Source: Marinobacter pelagius (lineage in GTDB: Bacteria; Pseudomonadota; Gammaproteobacteria; Pseudomonadales; Oleiphilaceae). From it: 64,000 nucleotides of DNA. The notes under the pieces are model-generated. The model saw only the letters and a list, made by a program, of their open reading frames with translations. It did no database searches and was not told the origin of the DNA. This document shows positions 1 to 5,586 of the stretch, piece after piece. The stretch's first letter is position 1, and each line of letters opens with the position of its first letter. The stretch covers positions 1-64,000 of the forward strand of contig NZ_QNRO01000011.1 of the NCBI RefSeq assembly GCF_003315345.1, written 5' to 3'. The translations under genes were made by a program, and so were the position numbers.

Positions 1-65
1 CGGTATCGCTTAACCCTGGCAAGTTGCAGGAAATCGAGCGCAATAAATTGGCCGCTTAAACGCGG

Positions 66-479
66 TCATTTGGACAACTGGGTTGAAAATCGCCGATCCA
101 GGAACAGAGGAATAGCGGTGGGGTTAAACGCCAGCGCATTGAACGGATGCCACAGAACGAAGACCAGTGTACTGATTGCGACACTACAGGCAGCCTTTAC
201 GTGCCCCGACGCCAGGATGTTTCTCGGTATAAGTACGCCCCTGAAGAAGGCTTCTTCGAGTAGCGATGGGAACACGAACAATATGATGGGCAGTACGGGC
301 GTGATTGGCGAATCCAGCCACCCGAATTGAAATAAACCGGCACCGAAACCAACCGATACCGATATGATTGCGAACACCGGGAGCAGGGCCCAGGCCTTCA
401 ACGGGGCCTGGAAAGGGGAAGTCAGAAAACCCTGGCCAAGGTTGTTACCGAGGTACTTTACGGGCTTTGGTGAAATCAT
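66..479 (-). CDS. Truncated CPBP-family intramembrane metalloprotease
   Basis: 137-aa fragment of a CPBP (CAAX protease/bacteriocin-processing, Rce1-like) membrane protease. Hydrophobic segments lie near residues 28-50, 60-74 and 97-110. Two of the three family motifs are visible: EExxxR (E75, E76, R80) and FxxxH (F107, H111). In relatives, further membrane helices with the third motif (HxxxN or similar) follow. Here the family similarity ends after 'PLFLD' near residue 128 and the frame stops nine residues later. I read it as 3'-truncated and probably inactive. It starts 37 bp after the acetyltransferase gene with no recombination site between, so the two may be co-transcribed. Whether the truncation came from cassette recombination or a simple deletion cannot be told from this side. 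Confidence 0.65.
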   Translation of the reverse strand: MISPKPVKYLGNNLGQGFLTSPFQAPLKAWALLPVFAIISVSVGFGAGLFQFGWLDSPITPVLPIILFVFPSLLEEAFFRGVLIPRNILASGHVKAACSVAISTLVFVLWHPFNALAFNPTAIPLFLDRRFSTQLSK

Positions 480-516
480 AGGATTGCGGGCTCACAAAAT
501 AGTCCCGTCCCGGTTT

Positions 517-1026
517 TCATTTGCTCTCGACCGCGAATGCCTCATGGAATGTGACTGAACCAGCAGGAAAGGCAGAGCCGAACCTGAGCGCTTGAAAATA
601 TTCAGTAGGAACGTCAGGGAGGGTTAGGTCGGGAACGGGTCTGAAACCGAATCTTCCGTAATAGCCGGGGTCTCCAACCAGGACGCATCCTTTCGCCCCT
701 TCATGTTTCAAAGCATCAAGAGCGCTGCGCATCAGGCTGGTACCAACACCCTGACGCTGATACTCCGGCAACACCGAAACCGGACCAAAACCGAACCAGC
801 CCTTTGACCCATCAGAAATGTGGACAGGGGATACCGCTACATGCCCAATGACTTCGCCATTGCACTCCGCAACAAGTGAAATGGACAATGCCCGAGCGTT
901 TCGGAGCGCTTCAACAATTTGTGGCTCGGTTCCCGAGGCGTGTGCAGCGCTCGCGAACGCCGCTTCTGTGACACGACGAATTGCGGATATGTCCCGTTGC
1001 TGCTCTGGCCTGATTGTAATGTTCAT
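517..1026 (-). CDS. GNAT-family N-acetyltransferase (YhbS-like)
   Basis: 169-aa acetyl-CoA-dependent N-acetyltransferase of the GNAT fold; substrate unknown. The acetyl-CoA pyrophosphate loop is visible around residues 85-100 as 'VLPEYQRQGVGTSLM' (Q-x-x-G-x-G pattern), followed by the typical 'GDPGYYGRFGFRP' of the YhbS-like (COG3153) group. The start is the ATG at 1026, preceded by a GGGGTGG ribosome binding site. The gene follows an attC-like region (1040-1209) on the same strand, so it may be the leading gene of a cassette. Acetyltransferases are common cassette cargo. The family is certain; cassette membership is inferred. Confidence 0.85.
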   Translation of the reverse strand: MNITIRPEQQRDISAIRRVTEAAFASAAHASGTEPQIVEALRNARALSISLVAECNGEVIGHVAVSPVHISDGSKGWFGFGPVSVLPEYQRQGVGTSLMRSALDALKHEGAKGCVLVGDPGYYGRFGFRPVPDLTLPDVPTEYFQALRFGSAFPAGSVTFHEAFAVESK

Positions 1027-1039
1027 TCGCGAGCCACCC

Positions 1040-1209
1040 CTTTAAGACCTCACGCCGGACGGAGCGACATTCTCATGCTTTGGCTTGTCGCCGGTGGAAT
1101 TTGAAAAGCAGTACTTCACAAAGCTGACAGGTGTCTAGTGTATCGGGGGCTTGCCAGCCGAAGGCGTAATGCAGTGGGCGTCGCCGTGCCTGAACTGGTT
1201 TTGTTTAGG
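1040..1209 (-). other. Degenerate or compound attC-like recombination site (attC-C)
   Basis: Between the HEPN gene and the acetyltransferase. On the minus strand it begins at the HEPN stop codon, inside CCTAAAC, and carries a GGCACGGCGACGCC arm nearly identical to that of the better site at 2969-3052. The distal arm is an imperfect complement (CGTCCGGCGTG) and ends near CTTAAAG. At about 170 bp it is longer than usual attC sites and both cores deviate from RYYYAAC/GTTRRRY, so it is probably decayed or a fusion of two sites. Confidence 0.45.
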
Positions 1210-1843
1210 ACCCCGAAATTTTATCGAAAACATACTTATAGTCTTTGCTGTGAAATGTCGTCATCGCATATGTTTTACCACTATGGTGCGCTGAGTACTT
1301 GTTGATGAGTTCTGCAGCGCGATCAATAAGCGACTGAATTTCCACTCTCGACAAGGGGTATCTCTCAAAAAAAGACACTCCCTTTTGTGCATTTTTCAAT
1401 GATAGATGAGCAATCTCTGTATGACGATGACGAATATACAGCGTTTTCACTAAAGGGTCTCGATCCGAAACTGATTTAATATCCTCATCAATCTCACCAG
1501 CAACGAGCGGTTTTCTACAAAAACTATCAAGATCGTTCGATTGAAAGTACTCATCCTTTAGATGATCAATCTTAAATTTGTTGAGCCAGCTTCTTACTGA
1601 TAGATTCTTTTCATCTTGATCATATATTCTTGCCAAGGTAGCGCGAGTAGCCTCCAGGTGCGCGTTACGTGTAAGTGACCAAAAATGCTTGGATTTGTTC
1701 ATTGCCTTGCTATGGTGAGGTATTTCGTCCTCAATCGCGCGATACATCTCAAAGAACATATACGCGGCTTGCAACTCGGAGACGAGCTTTTCTGTCATTC
1801 TATCAAATTCAGCCAAATCCAATTCATTCCTCCCAGCAGACAT
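1205..1843 (-). CDS. HEPN/AbiU2-like domain protein, predicted abortive infection
   Basis: 212-aa, almost wholly alpha-helical soluble protein. It resembles the HEPN AbiU2 group, whose founding member is part of a lactococcal abortive phage-infection system. The diagnostic R-x5-H of HEPN ribonucleases is visible as RHTEIAH (R140, H146), followed by 'LSLKNA'. I chose the ATG at 1843 over an upstream TTG at 1855 because the TTG lies inside the recombination site. The gene is flanked on both sides by attC-like sequences, its stop codon lies in the downstream site, and it is AT-rich compared with the core genes, all of which fit an integron cassette. No antitoxin-like partner is adjacent. The HEPN assignment is by motif and helical character; RNase activity is inferred. 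Confidence 0.6.
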   Translation of the reverse strand: MSAGRNELDLAEFDRMTEKLVSELQAAYMFFEMYRAIEDEIPHHSKAMNKSKHFWSLTRNAHLEATRATLARIYDQDEKNLSVRSWLNKFKIDHLKDEYFQSNDLDSFCRKPLVAGEIDEDIKSVSDRDPLVKTLYIRHRHTEIAHLSLKNAQKGVSFFERYPLSRVEIQSLIDRAAELINKYSAHHSGKTYAMTTFHSKDYKYVFDKISGS

Positions 1844-1896
1844 AAGGCGAAGCAAAGCGGCGGCCCGTCAGGGGCGCCTTGCGCGTATTGTTAAAA
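1840..1896 (-). other. Short attC-like recombination site (attC-B)
   Basis: 57-bp element just downstream of the 1900-2958 gene. On the minus strand it runs from core TTTTAAC through imperfect complementary arms (GCGCAAGGCG and CGCCGCTTTGC) to core CTTATGT. The 5' core TTTTAAC is the exact complement of GTTAAAA, the 3' core found upstream of the same gene (in 2969-3052), as expected for one cassette. The 3' core departs from GTTRRRY at the first base. 57 bp is at the lower size limit for attC. Confidence 0.55.
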
Positions 1897-1899
1897 CTT

Positions 1900-2958
1900 T
1901 CAATCTCTATCCCGTCGTCCAGAGATTACGCTTAAAACATTAACGACGGCATTCGTTGCTTCCGCGCACAAGGCCGCTAGCCTAAAATCAGCAGTGCGGC
2001 GATGCGTCAAATCGTTAGCTAAACCCAATGACGCCCGAGCGTGGCGCCGTATGTTTTCATTCGACTTGCCAGGAATCATCGCGGATATATAAGCGCCGAT
2101 CATGCGTTTTGCATCAGTTTTGGATGGAGAAATATCTTCTTTGCTCGGATGCAGTTCTGGGTCGTAAACAGCCTGCACTACGGAAATCAGAGTTTCGCGG
2201 GCGAGCAAGCCAACACCTTGATATTGCTCCTCTGTTGTAGCCTGCGCCAATCGAAGTTTTATCTCACCCATACTACGATCCACTCGGACCCAACCCGTGG
2301 GATCATCGAACACAGGATCAATTATTTGCGACTTCATCCCCTTAACTGTCTCGATCAGGGGATCGAACATTTTTCCGAGATATTCTCTTCTAGACTGATA
2401 GGTGGGAAGTGACCCATCGCTCCATTTCCCGTACCACTGCCACAGATCAGCGAAAGGGTTTGGGTTGTCTAAGTTCCTCTCTCGTAAACCTTCTGCGATT
2501 TCTGAATATCTTGCCTGATACTCAGTATTTACACTCTGAATCCTGGCTCCACCGGTTGAAACAGAAACCATTAGGTTTTTCTGAAGCTCAAGATTATTCA
2601 GCAGGTCTTCGTGAGTAGTTCTGTAGGCTTTACCTTGAATATCCTCAGTCAATTCTGGCGAAACAATTACTTCGTCAATCCAAGATTGGCTGTAAGACCG
2701 AAACAAAGTCTCTGCTTTATTTTTTATGCTTTGCTCGATTCCTTTTATCTCTAGCTCAATATTGGAATATAGTTCAAGAGGAACGCGGCAATAGATGCCG
2801 TAGATGGTTGTTCCTCCATCCCAGTTGTCATAACCGCTCACCTCAATAGAACAGGTACCTTGAGACAGAACTTGAAATTCAGCGGCTAGTTTTTCTCGCC
2901 GAAAAAGGTTAGCGAGGGTAGCGATTATCCGCCTTGTATCGTCAATAACTGGATCCAT
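1900..2958 (-). CDS. Unknown 352-aa cassette protein with helical C-terminal domain
   Basis: I do not recognise a named family. The protein has a mixed alpha/beta N-terminal part (residues 1-100, several aromatic beta-like stretches) and a charged helical middle. The C-terminal helical segment of about 60 residues contains 'LGLANDLTHRRTADFRLA' and an 'EATNAVVNVL' helix. That C-terminal pattern resembles helical domains appended to phage-defence and restriction-associated proteins, possibly HEPN-like, but the R-x4-6-H spacing is not met, so this is only a suggestion. No signal peptide or membrane segment. The gene has an exact complementary pair of attC cores at its two ends (GTTAAAA/TTTTAAC), so it is a single-gene cassette. 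It is AT-rich relative to the core genome. Confidence 0.6.
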   Translation of the reverse strand: MDPVIDDTRRIIATLANLFRREKLAAEFQVLSQGTCSIEVSGYDNWDGGTTIYGIYCRVPLELYSNIELEIKGIEQSIKNKAETLFRSYSQSWIDEVIVSPELTEDIQGKAYRTTHEDLLNNLELQKNLMVSVSTGGARIQSVNTEYQARYSEIAEGLRERNLDNPNPFADLWQWYGKWSDGSLPTYQSRREYLGKMFDPLIETVKGMKSQIIDPVFDDPTGWVRVDRSMGEIKLRLAQATTEEQYQGVGLLARETLISVVQAVYDPELHPSKEDISPSKTDAKRMIGAYISAMIPGKSNENIRRHARASLGLANDLTHRRTADFRLAALCAEATNAVVNVLSVISGRRDRD

Positions 2959-2968
2959 GTTTCCCTAG

Positions 2969-3052
2969 TTTTAACGCCTCCAGCATGCGCGGCTACGGAA
3001 TGAAGGCGAAGCCGCAATGTAGTAGGCGTCGCCGTGCCTGGCATTGTTATGT
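2969..3052 (-). other. attC recombination site (attC-A)
   Basis: 84-bp site between the caspase-like gene and the 352-aa gene. On the minus strand it runs from 5' core ACATAAC to 3' core GTTAAAA. The inner arms pair well (GCACGGCGACG against CGTAGCCGCGC, 9 of 11). The caspase gene's stop codon TAA lies within the 5' core, as is typical for cassette genes. This is the clearest attC in the window and anchors the integron-cassette reading of the region. Confidence 0.72.
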
Positions 3053-4456
3053 ATTGCCTTCACTAAATGAAAACACATACTTTTTCGTGAAGCTATATGG
3101 GTCTGATACGTAGTCTTCCGCAACTTCGGAAGGGTCATCAAACCAAGAGTGGTGAGACCACTTCCATTTTTTTGTACCATCGAATTCGTTAAAGGAATCC
3201 CAACTAGATCTCTTCTCATAAGAGTTGCATGTCAAGATCAAGCACTCAGTTAAACGTGGCAAGAAGACTATCTCCGAAAAAACCCGATTAAGGGCTATAG
3301 ATTTTGGTTCAAAATAAATTCCAACATGAACCGATTTTAACTTACTATGATTCAAAATATTATAAGTCGTATCATATTCATCTTCTGATGTTAATGCGGC
3401 TAGTGCTGTGCTAATACCAAATGGACGCCGCCGTTTCGTTTTCTCAACGTCGCTCTCAACAAATGAATCCGATCCGCCTCTACGCGTCAGAAGATCAATC
3501 ACTGAACGCTTATTTTGGACTAGTTCAAAGTCATCGTATTTTACAGTTCGAATATCAAACAACTCATTGATTTCCGGTGTTTTTCCTGAGGCGCTTAGAG
3601 TGTGCTCGAACACTCCATTAATAAACTCCTGCGCTTTGTCCATCGTTGGAATCAATGATTCCATCTCTTTAATAGCCTCTTTTGCCAAAGCAAATTCTGT
3701 AGCTGGTGGTGACACTAATTGATTATTGTCGCTAGCGGGCGCGACCAAAAAAGCCTCTCGAAAGTCTCTTAAGTGTGCGGCATCGGCGCAAAATTTTTCT
3801 TGCGAAGTACCCTGTCGTATGAAATGCGGTGTTTGACTGGAGTGGCCTAAAAAGGCATCTCGAAGAGCGCTCTCAACATCGGAATAATAGACGGGGCCTT
3901 TCTCTTTATTCAAACAAGCCTTGATAAATTCATAGGTAAAAAGGCTGATTCGGTCCCCTGCAAGTGAAAACTGACCTTCTGTGCAAGAGGAAAATTGAAC
4001 GAAGTTGGAAAACTTGTTCTTCAAAGTGTATGACAGTGGAGTTACATGATTTTTGATTAAGTTGCGGCCAGCCTCACATGCATCTATTACAACCACCGAT
4101 AATTCGGCCTGGAACTGGCGAATCAATTCAAATGCATCGTTTCTTGATAGACCAGTGGTATTGGGTGAAGACTCTTTAAAATCTGAAAAGCACATGAAAA
4201 AGTCATCGGAGTTTGAGAGGCCGTGGCCAGAGAAGTACAAAAAAACCTCTTCAAACCCTTCACCAGACTCCGCCAACTCTCTAATCTCATCTTTAACTAA
4301 GTCAACTGGCTTATCTATATAGTCCAATATTCTACTGAATTTTTTAGTCGCCAACAGCAACTCGCGCATCTGATGAACATCGTTAGCACAGCAATTTAAT
4401 GTCGATAATTCATCGTATTTTGTATTTCCTATGAGTATTGCAATATTCTGACTCAT
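3047..4456 (-). CDS. Caspase-like (peptidase C14) protease with unknown C-terminal domain
   Basis: 469-aa cytoplasmic protein. Residues 1-230 form a C14 caspase/metacaspase-type cysteine peptidase. The catalytic His is in 'YFSGHG' (H78) and the Cys in 'VVIDACEAG' (C127), each after a hydrophobic beta strand as in the family. Residues 230-469 match no domain I recognise and include a charged linker and a beta-rich tail. Bacterial caspase-like proteases act in several phage-defence and cell-suicide pathways, usually activated by a sensor partner or domain; which applies here is unknown. ATG start at 4456 has AGGTG six bases upstream. The gene is AT-rich, ends inside an attC site, and is bounded upstream by a matching core at 4584-4590. 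Protease family is firm; role as a defence effector is inferred. Confidence 0.85.
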   Translation of the reverse strand: MSQNIAILIGNTKYDELSTLNCCANDVHQMRELLLATKKFSRILDYIDKPVDLVKDEIRELAESGEGFEEVFLYFSGHGLSNSDDFFMCFSDFKESSPNTTGLSRNDAFELIRQFQAELSVVVIDACEAGRNLIKNHVTPLSYTLKNKFSNFVQFSSCTEGQFSLAGDRISLFTYEFIKACLNKEKGPVYYSDVESALRDAFLGHSSQTPHFIRQGTSQEKFCADAAHLRDFREAFLVAPASDNNQLVSPPATEFALAKEAIKEMESLIPTMDKAQEFINGVFEHTLSASGKTPEINELFDIRTVKYDDFELVQNKRSVIDLLTRRGGSDSFVESDVEKTKRRRPFGISTALAALTSEDEYDTTYNILNHSKLKSVHVGIYFEPKSIALNRVFSEIVFLPRLTECLILTCNSYEKRSSWDSFNEFDGTKKWKWSHHSWFDDPSEVAEDYVSDPYSFTKKYVFSFSEGNT

Positions 4457-4806
4457 TTATTACACCTAGATTCATGCAGTAGTTTTATACTCAGTTATTC
4501 TATATCCCGAATTAATGAGGAGTTAAATTAACAGAATTTATTTTAATGCTTGCATTGGATCGTAATCAGACTTTCGCCAAAGCACATAACAGCGTACTCG
4601 ATAGACGTATTCATGATTAGTGAAATGTGACGTCTTCATTTGTGCGCCCTATGATTACGCCATTTCTAAGCAACCTACGAATAAATATAGCCTTAAATCA
4701 GTAGATTACCACCCAGCCTCGCCAAGAAACCGCAATATCATCGCGTAATAACGAAGCGGTCACACGAATACAGGCCCAGCTCAGACAATCCCAACCCCAA
4801 AATAAA
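4457..4806 (-). promoter_or_regulatory. Cassette leader with upstream attC core and possible promoter
   Basis: No gene is seen in this AT-rich stretch. On the minus strand GTTATGT occurs at 4590-4584, the exact complement of the ACATAAC core that ends the caspase cassette at 3052-3046, so the cassette probably spans 3047-4590. Inside it, about 130 bp precede the start codon and contain weak sigma70-like hexamers (TTAACT and TATAGA with 16 bp between; also TATAAA closer to the gene). Cassettes usually lack promoters, so a private one would matter. I see no convincing second attC arm or integrase gene between 4590 and 4806. Confidence 0.35.
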
Positions 4807-4834
4807 AAGGCCCGAAGTTCTCACCCCGGGCCTT
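4807..4834 (-). terminator. Rho-independent terminator of nrdJab
   Basis: Perfect 8-bp stem AAGGCCCG/CGGGCCTT with a 12-nt loop, followed on the minus strand by TTTATTTT. It lies 25 bp after the nrdJb stop codon. Confidence 0.85.
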
Positions 4835-4859
4835 CTTACTAACTCACCACTAAATCACC

Positions 4860-5558
4860 TCAACCGCACTTGCTATCGCCGCAAGCAAGGCAGGTAGCGC
4901 AACCGTCCATCACGATTACCGCCTTGGTGCTGCACTTGCCGCACATGGTGGCGTTGGCGGGGTAGTCGTTGCTGGTGTCGTCGTTCGTAGCCGTGCTCTG
5001 GCTGGCTTCGAACTCGGCGCGCTTCTCGGCGAGGATGCGCTTGGTGGTTTCGCTCATTTCCTCGCTTTCCAGCAGGCCGATGGCCTTCAGGTGCTTCTCG
5101 ATCACGGCGCCGATTTCGGCGACCAGTGAGGGCATGAACACGCCGCCTTTCTTGAAGTAGCCGCCGTTGGGGTCGTACACGGAGCGCAGCTCTTCTACCA
5201 GGAAGGTCACGTCACCGCCTTTGCGGAACACCGCGGAGATAACGCGGGTGAGGGCGATAACCCACTGGAAATGTTCCATCGACTTGGAGTTGATGAACAC
5301 TTCGTAGGGCTGGCGGCTTTCGTGGTCCGTTCCCTCGTTGAGCAGGATGTCGTTGATGGTGATGTACATCGCGTGCTCGGCCACCGGCGGCTTGATTTTG
5401 TAGGTGGTGCCCAGCAGGAAGTCCGGTCGTTCGATGTATTCGTTCATCTGGACCGGCTTGGTTTCTGCCTGTACCGGCGCCTGGTGCTCGGTCGGGGTTT
5501 CGGTCTCGGCCTTCTTAACGCGGTAGCCGACGATTTTGTTGCTGATTTTGACTGTCAT
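4860..5558 (-). CDS. nrdJb: Class II (B12-dependent) ribonucleotide reductase subunit NrdJb
   Basis: 232-aa second polypeptide of a split adenosylcobalamin-dependent ribonucleotide reductase, as in Pseudomonas, where NrdJa and NrdJb together reduce ribonucleotides without oxygen dependence. It contains the TSCPD-type domain ('YITINDILLNEG', 'MEHFQWVIALTRVISAVFRKGGD') and ends in a cysteine-rich tail (CGKCS, CATCLACGDSKCG) that looks like a zinc ribbon and/or the thiol shuttle re-reducing the catalytic subunit. I start it at the ATG at 5558 (MTVKIS), 28 bp after nrdJa, rather than at longer in-frame starts that overlap nrdJa. It forms an operon with nrdJa and ends at the terminator at 4807. 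Confidence 0.88.
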   Translation of the reverse strand: MTVKISNKIVGYRVKKAETETPTEHQAPVQAETKPVQMNEYIERPDFLLGTTYKIKPPVAEHAMYITINDILLNEGTDHESRQPYEVFINSKSMEHFQWVIALTRVISAVFRKGGDVTFLVEELRSVYDPNGGYFKKGGVFMPSLVAEIGAVIEKHLKAIGLLESEEMSETTKRILAEKRAEFEASQSTATNDDTSNDYPANATMCGKCSTKAVIVMDGCATCLACGDSKCG

Positions 5559-5586
5559 GTTGGTTGTCCTGTTGTCGGTTCCCGGA

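Noticed and set aside
1..65. A further attC site after the truncated CPBP gene
   Set aside because: GTTAAGC (minus, 14-8) fits a 3' core, and CCGC-GTTTAA-GCGG is palindromic, but no 5' core with pairing arms is present in the visible sequence.
2971..3219. 82-aa ORF overlapping attC-A and the caspase 3' end
   Set aside because: Shadow frame of the caspase gene running through the recombination site, with no ribosome binding site or family match.
4590..4806. attI site or integrase gene next to the cassettes
   Set aside because: No open frame with tyrosine-recombinase features and no convincing attI. Only a single GTTATGT core is visible.
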